DNA from: an uncultured Flavobacteriales bacterium
GTDB taxonomy: Bacteria; Bacteroidota; Bacteroidia; Flavobacteriales; Crocinitomicaceae
DNA length: 64,000 bases
Direction: 5' to 3'
NCBI GenBank assembly: GCA_946480085.1
Contig: CAMLHZ010000015.1
Coordinates: forward strand, 1 to 64,000
Part shown: in pieces, positions 16,599 through 25,120 of the stretch
Layout: every line of letters starts with the position of its first letter
How positions within the stretch are numbered: position 1 is the first letter of the stretch
The notes under the pieces: model-generated
The model's database searches: none
What the model was told of the DNA's origin: nothing
What the model saw: only the letters and a program-made list of their open reading frames with translations
Made by a program: the position numbers and the translations under genes

Positions 16599-17498
16599 TT
16601 ATTGAAGTATACTTCCTGAATGATAGATCTCCACGCATAACTCTCCAGACGCATCAATACTTGCGCGGTGCATGCGGTCACAATTAAATGAAAAAGCCAC
16701 ATTCCCATTTCTATCAACACTCACCACTCCCACATCACCTGGAATTACCCTTTCGGTATTGTTCACAATGAAATTGCATGCTTCCTGAAGTGTCATTTCA
16801 GTCAATTCCATTAACAAGGCCACTTTATGAGCAATAACATTCGTAATGATCACCTCACCATCACCAGTGCACGATGAAGCACACACATCATCGGCATAAC
16901 ATCCAGCTCCGATCATACAACTGTCTCCCACTCTGCCCGGTAAACTGTTACTAATACCACCAGTTGACGTTGCCGAAGCCAATCTTCCAGCGGAATCGAG
17001 GGCTACACAACCTACGGTTCCGTGACCGTAACTTTTCTCTTCATTCAAATCGTCAATTTGTCGCTGCACGATGAAATAATCATCAGGCATCAGCTCCATT
17101 CCACATTCCTCCGCGAATATTAAAGCCCCGTATCCGCCTAAGTGAACATGTTGACCTTGTTCCATGATCTTTTTAGCTAGTGAAATGGGATTTTTCACCT
17201 TCTTAACAATAGATACCGCACCAGCCGTTCGAAGACTACCATCCATGATTGAAGCATCCATTTCCACTTCTCCATGCGAATTAAGAGCTGCTCCCTTTCC
17301 GGCATTAAACAGCGGATTGTCTTCCAGTAAACGGACTGTTTCCTCTACAGCATCAATTGCAGAGGTTCCGTTACTTAATAACTGATAACCATACTGAATG
17401 GCCGTTTTCAGTCCTTCCTTGTAAGCTTCATAATTCTCTTCTATGAACTTACTATTTTGTCCAGCGCCACCGTGAATGGCAATTGCAAACTTACTCAT
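16599..17498 (-). CDS. iaaA: Isoaspartyl peptidase / type-III asparaginase (Ntn hydrolase)
   Basis: 299 residues. The precursor self-cleaves before a Thr to give two subunits. That site is visible as H-G-T-V-G-C-V-A, with the nucleophile at Thr161. Other family blocks are AIHGGAGQN (7-15), NPLFNAGKGAALN, MDASIMDG and the substrate loop GGISNSLPGRVGDSCMIGAGCYAD. The family hydrolyses beta-aspartyl dipeptides. Next to cphA and cphB it most likely cleaves the beta-Asp-Arg dipeptides released from cyanophycin. Its start overlaps the cphB stop by 8 bp, so the three form one operon. It has no signal peptide, so it is cytoplasmic. Confidence 0.9.
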   Translation of the reverse strand: MSKFAIAIHGGAGQNSKFIEENYEAYKEGLKTAIQYGYQLLSNGTSAIDAVEETVRLLEDNPLFNAGKGAALNSHGEVEMDASIMDGSLRTAGAVSIVKKVKNPISLAKKIMEQGQHVHLGGYGALIFAEECGMELMPDDYFIVQRQIDDLNEEKSYGHGTVGCVALDSAGRLASATSTGGISNSLPGRVGDSCMIGAGCYADDVCASSCTGDGEVIITNVIAHKVALLMELTEMTLQEACNFIVNNTERVIPGDVGVVSVDRNGNVAFSFNCDRMHRASIDASGELCVEIYHSGSILQ

Positions 17499-18354
17499 CG
17501 TCTGTTTTTATATTGGTGTAACTCAATTTGCAGGTATGAATGTTGAATTCGCAATTTCTTACCAATAAATGAACGTGCAGGTTATCCACGTAAATAGGTG
17601 CACCTTTCTGCACATTACTCATATTGGTTTGTTCAATGTAACGTCCATCAATAATCACCACCATACCTGAACCCAAACATTGTGCTTTTCGACCTTTGCG
17701 AATCAGTAAGGCGGTGTCTTCCCCCAATCCAATTCCCAATTGACCAGAATTCGTGATCACGGCATGTGCCAATCTCCCGAAACGTCCGCGTTTGATGAAA
17801 TGTGTATCTATGATACATTCTTCCATTATTCCAAGTCCAGAACTGATACGCAAATCGTAATCGATCAATGCTTCCTGCTTTCCGCCTTTTTGAATCATCA
17901 GTTTCGACATGGCCATTGCACCAGCACTTGTGCCTGCAACTGTAAATTTCGAGATGGTTTTGTACCTTTTCATTATTGCCTCAGCAATTGGTGTCCCACC
18001 AATAATTGTTGTAATCTTAAACTGATCGCCACCAGAAAACATCACCGTGTCACATTTGTTTATCCGTTCTATGTACTCTTCATTTTTTGCATCCGCAATG
18101 CTACGGATATCCATAAACCCAACGTTAGTATATCCAACCCTACCAAAGGCTTTTTCATAGATTGCCCTCATTTCATCTGGATAGCCGCTTGCCGTGGTAA
18201 TGACTTCAATACGCGAATCCATTGCCTTGGACGAAACCAGTTTCTTCAAGATCTCCAAAGCCACAAACTGCGTATTGTGTGCAGCAATGGGAACCTTATT
18301 TTCACCTTTGTCTTCTGCACCACCAATTAAAAGAAGTCTGCCTTTTGGTAACAT
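17491..18354 (-). CDS. cphB: Cyanophycinase (peptidase S51)
   Basis: 287 residues, normal for the family. It begins GRLLLIGGAEDK. The catalytic serine is in VAGTSAGAMAMS (Ser143), and FSGGDQFK (106-113) is the conserved loop. It degrades the storage polymer cyanophycin (multi-L-arginyl-poly-L-aspartate) to beta-Asp-Arg dipeptides inside the cell. It lies 10 bp downstream of cphA and overlaps the peptidase gene. The absence of a signal peptide argues for an intracellular turnover enzyme rather than the secreted type (CphE) used to feed on external polymer. Confidence 0.92.
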   Translation of the reverse strand: MLPKGRLLLIGGAEDKGENKVPIAAHNTQFVALEILKKLVSSKAMDSRIEVITTASGYPDEMRAIYEKAFGRVGYTNVGFMDIRSIADAKNEEYIERINKCDTVMFSGGDQFKITTIIGGTPIAEAIMKRYKTISKFTVAGTSAGAMAMSKLMIQKGGKQEALIDYDLRISSGLGIMEECIIDTHFIKRGRFGRLAHAVITNSGQLGIGLGEDTALLIRKGRKAQCLGSGMVVIIDGRYIEQTNMSNVQKGAPIYVDNLHVHLLVRNCEFNIHTCKLSYTNIKTDDE

Positions 18355-18364
18355 AACAAATTGT

Positions 18365-20995
18365 TTAAGAAACCTTGGATATCGAGTAGAATTGCTTTTC
18401 CTGAAGTTTTTTCACCAGTTCAATGGAATGTTTCACATGATCTGCACAAACAAAGATGAATGCCCCAAGACTTGCGTTTCTCACAGCTGTTTCAAGAGCT
18501 AGCGCCTCATCTGAAATAACCAGTACCGATTTATTTGCATCAACAGCTGCAATTCCTTCTTTCAACAATTGTGTTAGTTCGTCTTTTGACCTTCCGCGGT
18601 TGTCTATATCGTGTCGAATAATGACCTCATCAAAAATCTCAGCAGCATATCGTCCAACATTGCGAATGTCTTCATCTTTTCTATCTCCCGTAGCTCCAAT
18701 GATACAGATCTTGGAATGAGACTCCACTTTCTCCATGAATTTTTGAATCCCGCTGAAACCAGAGGCATTATGCGCATAATCCAGCATCAAACTACAATGT
18801 GCAAACTCAAAAAGATTCATTCTTCCCGGGGTCATTTCGGGTGATGGAATAAACGATGTCAAGGCATATCGAATGGCTTCCACTTTAAAACCAGAGACAA
18901 TTCCAGCAGCAATGGCAGGTAAGACATTTGCAATCATAAACTCTGCTTTTCCCCCAAGCGTTATCGGCACTTTGTTTACAGCTAAAATCCGAATAGCCGA
19001 TTCACCTTGTTTCACCACAAAGAAATCCTCTTGCACAAAAACAGCGGTTTCACCACTCTTGCAATGTTCAATGATTCTTGCATTGTTTTCAGACAAGCTA
19101 AACAGGATCACTTTACATGACAAATCCGTTCGCATTCCATAGACCAAATCGTCATCAGCATTCAATATGGCATAACCATTCCGCATGGTACTTCTCGCAA
19201 CCACTTCCTTCACTTTGGCGAAATCCTCGAGTGTATGAATTCCATTTAATCCCAGATGATCTTCTGTCACATTTGTGACAATACTTATGTTGCACTCATC
19301 AAAAGCCAACCCAGAACGCAGAATTCCTCCACGGGCACATTCAAGAACGGCATAATCAACCATTGGATCGGCAAGAATGGTTTTAGCACTTTGCGGTCCG
19401 CTACAATCTCCTTCCTTGATGATCTGGCCATTGATATATATTCCTTCTGTAGTCGTGTACCCAACGTTCTTCCCGGAATTACCAGCCATGTGAGCAATCA
19501 ATCGCGTAGTCGTTGTTTTGCCATTGGTTCCAGTTACCGCCACTATTGGAATTCTCCCATTCGCTTTCCCCGGAAACAACATATCGACAACAGGTTCTGC
19601 AACGTTTCGCGAAATTCCATTTGAAGGATGCGTATGCATTCTGAAACCTGGTCCCGCATTCACTTCAATCACAGCGCCGTTTTCGTTTTGAAGGGGACGT
19701 GAAATATCCTTCGCCATAATGTCAATTCCACAAACATCCAATTGAAAAATGCGGGCAATTCGCTCTGCCATAAACACATTATAAGGATGAACAAGATCGG
19801 TCACGTCAGTAGAAGTCCCGCCAGTAGAAAGATTGGCCGTTCTTTTCAGTAGTACTTCTTTTCCATGCGGTAAAATATCGTCCAAACTCCACCCCGATTC
19901 CTTTAAAAGGCGTTTGGTATGCGTATCAAGTTGAATAGCCGTCAATATTTTTTCATGCCCCTTCCCTCTGTTGGGGTTCCGGTTTGTCATCTCGATCAAC
20001 TCCCTAATACTTGCTCTTCCGTTACCTATTACCGAAGCCGGTGAACGCTTTGCTGCGGCTACCAATTTGTAGTTGACGACCAAAAAACGGTAATCCGCAC
20101 CTTCGATGTACTGCTCAAGAATAATGTTATCCGAAATTTCCCAAGCTTGCTTTGCGGCTTTGAACACTGCTTTTTCATTCGATATGTTTACCGTTATCCC
20201 ACGACCATGATTTCCATCTGTGGGTTTGATGACCCAGGGCGCTGGAATTTCATTCATTGCATCTTCCAGCTCTGACAATTCACTGATTATTTTCCCCTGA
20301 GGAACGGAAACACCCACTTCCATTAACTTGTTCTTCGTATACCATTTACAGTCTGCGGCTTCTACTGCAAGATTACTGGTAGACCCCATAACCGTTGCAC
20401 GGAACAATTGTTGATTGCTTCCATACCCAAGCATGTAAAGCGAGTCTTCATCCATTCGTGTAACCGGAATATTTCTTCGTTTAGCCTCATCTAAAATGGA
20501 AGCTGTGCTTGGTCCCGGAGCTTCATTACACCAAATTTCCTCCAGTGCTTCAATGATAGGTTGAAGATTGACTGATTTTTTCTGAGCAATTGCCTCTACA
20601 AAACGCACGGCAGCTCTGGCGGCATAAATACCTGCATTTTCAGACAAATAAGAGAATACTACATTGTAAACACCAACTTCCGGTGTTGATCGTGTTCTCC
20701 CAAAACCACAGTCCATTCCAGCCAAGGTCTGCATTTCGAGTGCAACATGTTCAATAACATGTCCAAGCCAGGTTCCTTCACGCATTCTTTCACAAAAACC
20801 ACCTTCTGTACCTTCCGAACATCTGTGTTCGTAAAGGGATGGTATGGCTTTCATTATTCTTTCATAAAACTGAGGAATCTTGTTGGTTGGAAGTGTTTCA
20901 TACTTACCGATATCCAACTTCATAACAATCAGGTTCTTCCTGTAGTTCGACCAGTAATTTGGTCCACGCATTACTTGTATATTCTTAATCTCCAT
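18365..20995 (-). CDS. cphA: Cyanophycin synthetase
   Basis: 876 residues from the ATG at 20995, close to the family's usual 875 or so. An in-frame ATG at 21058 would add 21 residues with no family resemblance. The N-terminal domain starts MEIKNIQVMRGPNYWSNYR. The central ATP-grasp domain (about 220-480) contains PWVIKPTDGNHGRGITV and a NAGPGFRMHTHP end. The C-terminal Mur-ligase-like domain has the P-loop VTGTNGKTTTTRL (near 495), ECARGGILRSGL, NVTEDHLG and the DYAHN block. The two active sites add Asp to the backbone and Arg to the side chains. It is first in an operon with its degradative genes. Confidence 0.93.
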   Translation of the reverse strand: MEIKNIQVMRGPNYWSNYRKNLIVMKLDIGKYETLPTNKIPQFYERIMKAIPSLYEHRCSEGTEGGFCERMREGTWLGHVIEHVALEMQTLAGMDCGFGRTRSTPEVGVYNVVFSYLSENAGIYAARAAVRFVEAIAQKKSVNLQPIIEALEEIWCNEAPGPSTASILDEAKRRNIPVTRMDEDSLYMLGYGSNQQLFRATVMGSTSNLAVEAADCKWYTKNKLMEVGVSVPQGKIISELSELEDAMNEIPAPWVIKPTDGNHGRGITVNISNEKAVFKAAKQAWEISDNIILEQYIEGADYRFLVVNYKLVAAAKRSPASVIGNGRASIRELIEMTNRNPNRGKGHEKILTAIQLDTHTKRLLKESGWSLDDILPHGKEVLLKRTANLSTGGTSTDVTDLVHPYNVFMAERIARIFQLDVCGIDIMAKDISRPLQNENGAVIEVNAGPGFRMHTHPSNGISRNVAEPVVDMLFPGKANGRIPIVAVTGTNGKTTTTRLIAHMAGNSGKNVGYTTTEGIYINGQIIKEGDCSGPQSAKTILADPMVDYAVLECARGGILRSGLAFDECNISIVTNVTEDHLGLNGIHTLEDFAKVKEVVARSTMRNGYAILNADDDLVYGMRTDLSCKVILFSLSENNARIIEHCKSGETAVFVQEDFFVVKQGESAIRILAVNKVPITLGGKAEFMIANVLPAIAAGIVSGFKVEAIRYALTSFIPSPEMTPGRMNLFEFAHCSLMLDYAHNASGFSGIQKFMEKVESHSKICIIGATGDRKDEDIRNVGRYAAEIFDEVIIRHDIDNRGRSKDELTQLLKEGIAAVDANKSVLVISDEALALETAVRNASLGAFIFVCADHVKHSIELVKKLQEKQFYSISKVS

Positions 20996-21386
20996 GATAT
21001 ATTGTTTTATCCGCGTTTGGAATTCAGATACCACTATAGAAATCTTGAAAAATGTCAATTAGTGAATACCTTATCACAATCCGAATCTGCTGCAGTTACA
21101 AACCAGAAAACGCAGTCAACCAAATTTAGGACAGAGCTGAATTTCGTGTCTTACAGATTTTTTCTGCCGACTTGTATAAATCTTACAATTGTGAAAAATT
21201 AGGATTTAACAGCAATTGCTCTTATCAGTTTAAAAGCAGGTGTTTAGACTGTACAACTGGGAATACTACAAATTTTACGAAAGAATATATAACACGCTTT
21301 TTTCGAAACCGCTGCAAATTTACCTCACGATAAATGGCAATTTTCACTAGTGCCGTGGAAGTAATAACCATTAAAAAAAAGTTAAC
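20996..21386. other. 391-bp divergent promoter region of cphA and the DUF4142 gene
   Basis: It separates two divergent genes and is AT-rich. No reading frame is convincing. No clear TAnnTTTG box sits at a fixed distance from either start. No repeats were found. Confidence 0.4.
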
Positions 21387-21980
21387 ATGAAAAATCTAAG
21401 AAAACAAACAAAGCGCATTACCTATTTGGCAGTTGCAAGTATGGGTATATTCATTTTCGCATCATGTGATAATGGAAACGAAGGTGATACTAAGGAAGTA
21501 GCAGAAGAGCAAAACGAAGACCGTATCGATGAGAAAAAATCAGAGAAAGATGCGGAGTTTCTTGTAGATGCCGCTTCTATCAATTTAGAGGAAATCAAAT
21601 TGGGGGAACTTGCTCAGCAAAAAGGAACCTCCAACGATGTAAAAGACCTTGGTAAAATGATGGTTAAAGCGCATTCATCAGCACAAACTGATTTGAAAGG
21701 CTTGGCTGCGAAAAAATCGATTACCATTCCTTCAGGAATAACTAAAGAAGGGCAGGAAGCCTGGGATAAGTTGAACGATGAGGAAGGAGCTGATTTCAAT
21801 AAGGAATACTGTGAAATGATGGTAAAAGGTCATAAGAATGCCATTAACCGATTTGAATGGGCGGCTTCGAATGCAACAGATCCTGATATTCGCGACTGGG
21901 CTTCATCTATGCTTCCGGCATTGAATGAGCATCTTGAGCACTCCAACACGTGCTTGGAAAAATGTAAAGCCGCAAAATAG
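21387..21980 (+). CDS. DUF4142 lipoprotein
   Basis: 197 residues. The signal sequence ends in a lipobox-like IFASC (Cys about 27), followed by an acidic linker (residues 28-55). Residues about 55-195 are a helical DUF4142 domain: FLVDAASINLEEIKLGELAQ, DVKDLGKMMVKAHSSAQTDL and a second helical pair (FNKEYCEMMVKGHKNAINRF). The fold is a ferritin-like four-helix bundle without obvious metal ligands. It is probably anchored in the envelope. It heads a run of small stress-type genes (DUF2383, DUF892). Confidence 0.85.
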   Translation: MKNLRKQTKRITYLAVASMGIFIFASCDNGNEGDTKEVAEEQNEDRIDEKKSEKDAEFLVDAASINLEEIKLGELAQQKGTSNDVKDLGKMMVKAHSSAQTDLKGLAAKKSITIPSGITKEGQEAWDKLNDEEGADFNKEYCEMMVKGHKNAINRFEWAASNATDPDIRDWASSMLPALNEHLEHSNTCLEKCKAAK

Positions 21981-22102
21981 ATTTTCAAATCTCTTTACGA
22001 CTGACAGTGAATTAACGAAGCAGAAAGTTATGTTAAGTACTTCTGTTAAGCCGAATACCTTCAACTAAATCGGAATGAATTTTTAATAAAAAAACAAGCA
22101 AA

Positions 22103-22585
22103 ATGGAAACAAAGAATAATGAGGTAAACAAAGAGGCTATTGACAGTTTGAACAATTTAATTCAAATCAATAATGATCGCATTCAAGGATACCTTACTGC
22201 TTCAAAAGAAACGGATGAGCAAGATTTAAAAAACACATTCTCGGATTTGATGCAGACAAGTCAGGAATGTAGAAGACAGCTTACAGAAGAGGTCCTTAAA
22301 CTAGGAGGAACTCCGATTGAAGGAACGACAGTTTCAGGGAAATTCTACCGTGCCTGGATGGATGTGAAAGCTGCCTTAACAAGTAAAGATCGAAAAGCGA
22401 TCCTTAACTCATGTGAATTCGGTGAAGACATTGCTGTAAAAACATATGAAGTGGAATTGGACAGTAATGTTTTAAATTCTGAATTAGGACACCTGGTTCG
22501 CGACCAACATCATAAAATCAAGTCAGGACATGATCTTATCAAGCAGATGCGAGATAGAGCCAATGCTCCGAAGAACAGTTTGTAG
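22103..22585 (+). CDS. PA2169-type four-helix bundle protein (DUF2383)
   Basis: 160 residues with no signal peptide, entirely helical. The layout is that of the PA2169 family: EAIDSLNNLIQINNDRIQGY, FSDLMQTSQECRRQLTEEV, then GTTVSGKFYRAWMDVKAALT and a closing helix VRDQHHKIKSGHDLIKQM. Function is unknown; relatives are stress-induced ferritin-like proteins. It lies 122 bp after the DUF4142 gene and has a strong terminator downstream. Confidence 0.85.
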   Translation: METKNNEVNKEAIDSLNNLIQINNDRIQGYLTASKETDEQDLKNTFSDLMQTSQECRRQLTEEVLKLGGTPIEGTTVSGKFYRAWMDVKAALTSKDRKAILNSCEFGEDIAVKTYEVELDSNVLNSELGHLVRDQHHKIKSGHDLIKQMRDRANAPKNSL

Positions 22586-22612
22586 CAGCTGATGTTCAAC
22601 TTGATGTAGAAG

Positions 22613-22659
22613 AAGGCAAATGAACATTCCGCCAAGACGGATGGGCATTTGCCTTTTTT
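22613..22659 (+). terminator. Intrinsic terminator after the DUF2383 gene
   Basis: The stem AAGGCAAATG / CATTTGCCTT (22613-22622, 22646-22655) is followed by T6. An upstream in-frame ATG (22620) of the next gene falls inside the stem, which favours the later start at 22689. Confidence 0.85.
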
Positions 22660-22688
22660 GTTGTCTTTATTTTCAACTATTCAGAACT

Positions 22689-22997
22689 ATGAAGTGGTAT
22701 CATTATATCTCCTGCTTTCTAGCGGGACTTTTTATGGCCAATGCCATCCCACACCTTATTCATGGAATATCCGGAGAAGAGTTCCCTACTCCATTCGCCA
22801 GTCCGCCGGGTAAAGGGTTATCCAGTTCTCTGGTGAATGTGCTATGGGCGCTGTTCAATATTATTGTAGGGTATCTATTGTTTCGGGATGGACAGATTCG
22901 TCGTAAGAAAAAAATGGCGATTCTACTCTTTTTCGCGGGAATTGCCACCACAAGCATCCTGCTTAGCCAGGTCTTCATGAGTAGGACAATAATGTAG
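22689..22997 (+). CDS. Small integral membrane protein, function unknown
   Basis: 102 residues from the ATG at 22689, chosen because the earlier ATG at 22620 lies in the preceding terminator. There are three hydrophobic helices: YHYISCFLAGLFMANAIPHL, SSSLVNVLWALFNIIVGYLL and MAILLFFAGIATTSILLSQVF. Conserved-looking residues are N, P and H in the first helix (MANAIPHLIHG) and a F-P-T-P-F-A-S-P-P-G-K loop. The PHxxHG-(E/x)-FPTPFASPPG pattern is one I associate with conserved hypothetical membrane proteins, but I cannot name a family. Confidence 0.7.
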   Translation: MKWYHYISCFLAGLFMANAIPHLIHGISGEEFPTPFASPPGKGLSSSLVNVLWALFNIIVGYLLFRDGQIRRKKKMAILLFFAGIATTSILLSQVFMSRTIM

Positions 22998-23135
22998 TTA
23001 AATCCTCCTTTCAGCGTCCGATCATTGAACGTATGTTTTTCAACCTATAGAAATCAGACCAATGCTTCAAAACAACCTGATCAGACGAAAAAAGTGGTAA
23101 ATGCTGTTCGGTTTCAAATTTCCGTATATGACTAA

Positions 23136-23153
23136 AGGGGACTTTCGTCCCCT
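23136..23153. terminator. Short perfect hairpin between convergent genes
   Basis: AGGGGAC / GTCCCCT with a 4-nt loop lies between the convergent 22689-22997 and 23197-23727 genes. No clear T tract follows on either side, so it is only a possible bidirectional terminator. Confidence 0.45.
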
Positions 23154-23196
23154 CTTGCCATTACCTGCATTACACAGGTTCACCCACGTATCTTAA

Positions 23197-23727
23197 TTAT
23201 TGTTCCTTTGATGCTTCCAAATTAATGGATGAAACAGCAATATCTGTTAAAGTCAGATCGGCTTCTTTTTCTTCGTTCAATGTTTCTCCTAATAGTTTAG
23301 CAGCTTCAGATTCACCCAAAGTATTCGCGAAAGAAACCAAAGTTCCATAGCTTGCAATTTCGTAGTGTTCCACTTTTTGAGCAGCGGAGATAATTCCAGC
23401 ATCACGAACAACACCTTCTTCCGTTTCCTCCATAATTTCTTCTGCTTCCATCAGCAGACCATCCATCGCCTCGCATTTTTTGGTCACTGCTTTCTCTCCA
23501 ATACTTTCAAAAACTTTCTCCAAACGACCAACTTGTTTTTCAGTCACCGCCAGATGATCATTAATTGCCGCAACCAGCTCAGTACTTGTTGCTTTTTTTG
23601 CCATTTTGGGCAATGCCTTCATCAACGCTTTTTCTGCCCAATAAATATCTTTCAATTCATCAACGAATAAGTCTCTTAGTCCAGATTCTGCTGATCCACC
23701 ACTCTTAGTTGTTCCTTTTGCTTCCAT
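23197..23727 (-). CDS. YciE/YciF-type ferritin-like protein (DUF892)
   Basis: 176 residues. The domain (about 15-170) reads LRDLFVDELKDIYWAEKALMK, INDHLAVTEKQVGRLEKVFE, CEAMDGLLMEAEEI and VEHYEIASYGTLVSFANTLG. It carries the Glu/His residues (ELKD, E-x-x-H and VEHYE) that bind a di-iron site in the family. DUF892 proteins are stress-induced and some show ferroxidase-like features; the true role is unresolved. There is no signal peptide. It is monocistronic. Confidence 0.88.
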   Translation of the reverse strand: MEAKGTTKSGGSAESGLRDLFVDELKDIYWAEKALMKALPKMAKKATSTELVAAINDHLAVTEKQVGRLEKVFESIGEKAVTKKCEAMDGLLMEAEEIMEETEEGVVRDAGIISAAQKVEHYEIASYGTLVSFANTLGESEAAKLLGETLNEEKEADLTLTDIAVSSINLEASKEQ

Positions 23728-23824
23728 GTTTTCCTATTTTTATTCTAACCGAAGATAGGGATGCTCAAACACTGAAATATTACATACTTAACAAGGGTGT
23801 TTACACAAGTTTGAGAATCTCCTT

Positions 23825-24547
23825 TTATTCCTTCATCAACTCCTTTAGTGCGATCGCATTTGTATAACCTGCTTCGTAATAGGTATTGTTGAAATAAACA
23901 GAAACTCGATCACCGGCTGTTGGAATCTCCCTGCAGAACCTTTCCAATTCTTCCGGTTCATACGATGATTTAAACAGTATCGGATTTCCATGCAATCGCA
24001 AATAGAAACAAGATGTTGAGTTGATCACAAAGGTTTCCATTCCAGGAAAATCCACATTACAAAATGTAATATTGGCTTTTGAAAGCGTTTCTTGTACCGT
24101 TGAATTCCACCATGAGATATGACGGAACTCCACCACATTTTCGCAGTTATTCGGAATGTTCTCAAGTACAAGTTCCAGATTCGCCTCCGTAAACTGGAAT
24201 GAAGGAGGCAACTGAAAGAGAAAATGATTTATCTTCTCTTTCAAATTGTCTCGAATCAAGGATTGAAACTCAATTACTAAATCCTTTGTATCCTTCAGTT
24301 TATGAATATGTGTAAACTGTTTGCTCATTTTAACTGAGAACTTAAAATCGGATGGTGTTACTTCATAATACTTTTTCAAACTCGCAACTGTCGGCGTTTT
24401 ATAGAACGTTCCATTCAACTCAACAGTATTAAAAATGGAACTGTAATACGCTAACCATTCCTTAGGTGCCAATCCGTCTGGATAGAATTTTTTCTTCCAT
24501 GCAGGATAATAGTACCCTGAACACCCGATATAATGTTCTTTTCTCAT
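23825..24547 (-). CDS. DUF72 family protein
   Basis: 240 residues from the ATG at 24547. A second ATG at 24559 gives four extra residues, directly after the upstream stop. It starts with the family signature YIGCSGYYYPAWKKKFYP. TIM-barrel strands follow: YYSSIFNTVELNGTFYKTP, FKFSVKMSKQFTHIHKL, HFLFQLPPSF and VVEFRHISWW. The end has FYLRLHGNP and VYFNNTY. DUF72 proteins are barrel enzymes of unknown activity, some annotated YecE. It lies immediately behind HMA-AraC paralogue 4 on one transcript, suggesting that regulator and DUF72 protein act in the same response. Confidence 0.88.
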   Translation of the reverse strand: MRKEHYIGCSGYYYPAWKKKFYPDGLAPKEWLAYYSSIFNTVELNGTFYKTPTVASLKKYYEVTPSDFKFSVKMSKQFTHIHKLKDTKDLVIEFQSLIRDNLKEKINHFLFQLPPSFQFTEANLELVLENIPNNCENVVEFRHISWWNSTVQETLSKANITFCNVDFPGMETFVINSTSCFYLRLHGNPILFKSSYEPEELERFCREIPTAGDRVSVYFNNTYYEAGYTNAIALKELMKE

Positions 24548-24559
24548 TTCAATGAACAA

Positions 24560-25120
24560 CTAAGCCAATTGTGTGTTTCCACGATTATCTGCCATCAGTT
24601 GTTTGAAGCAAGAAGGTGTAAGCCCGGTATGCTTTTTAAACTGATTCGACAAATGGGCAACGCTACTGTAATTCATTTTATAAGATATATCCGACAAACT
24701 CATCATATCATCCATCAGGAGTTCTTTCACTCGATTGATTTTGATGAAGATGATGTATTGCTGAATCGTGATTCCTTTCATTTCAGAAAAAATCTTTGCA
24801 AGCATCATGTAATCATAATCCAATTTCTCGCTGATATACTCTGAGTAATTGGTTCTTGGAATTTCATCCAATTCAAAAATCATTTCATAAATGACCTTTT
24901 TGATTTGCTCAGTAATAATGCTTTTTTGATTTTCATACAGTTCCAGCCCCACTTCAGCCAGATTCTCTTTCAGGACCTGCCTACATTCTTGAGTTAGCTC
25001 TGTCGAAATATCGACAATTCCCAAGTCAATGTTGGTATAACTGATTCCCAACTTCTCTAATTGGGCTCTCACTACCATAATGCAGCGAAAACATACCATG
25101 TGTTTTATGTACAATCTCAT
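24560..25120 (-). CDS. HMA-like/AraC-type transcriptional regulator, paralogue 4 with intact MxCxxC
   Basis: 186 residues. This is the only one of the four paralogues with the complete heavy-metal motif: M-V-C-F-R-C at 8-13 (Cys10 and Cys13) in the loop after the first beta strand. The HMA-like part spans 1-75. The AraC-type double HTH spans about 95-180 (YMMLAKIFSEMKGITIQQY, LSDISYKMNYSSVAHLSNQF, KKHTGLTPSCFKQ). The presumed role is a regulator that binds a thiophilic metal such as copper. It is followed directly by the DUF72 gene. HMA domains are usually chaperones or transporter parts, so fusion to an AraC DNA-binding domain is notable. Confidence 0.82.
   Translation of the reverse strand: MRLYIKHMVCFRCIMVVRAQLEKLGISYTNIDLGIVDISTELTQECRQVLKENLAEVGLELYENQKSIITEQIKKVIYEMIFELDEIPRTNYSEYISEKLDYDYMMLAKIFSEMKGITIQQYIIFIKINRVKELLMDDMMSLSDISYKMNYSSVAHLSNQFKKHTGLTPSCFKQLMADNRGNTQLA

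Noticed and set aside
17740..18330. 196-codon plus-strand frame
   Set aside because: It lies entirely antisense to cphB, whose motifs are intact.
20747..21202. 151-codon plus-strand frame
   Set aside because: It is mostly antisense to the cphA start, and the remainder is AT-rich promoter region.
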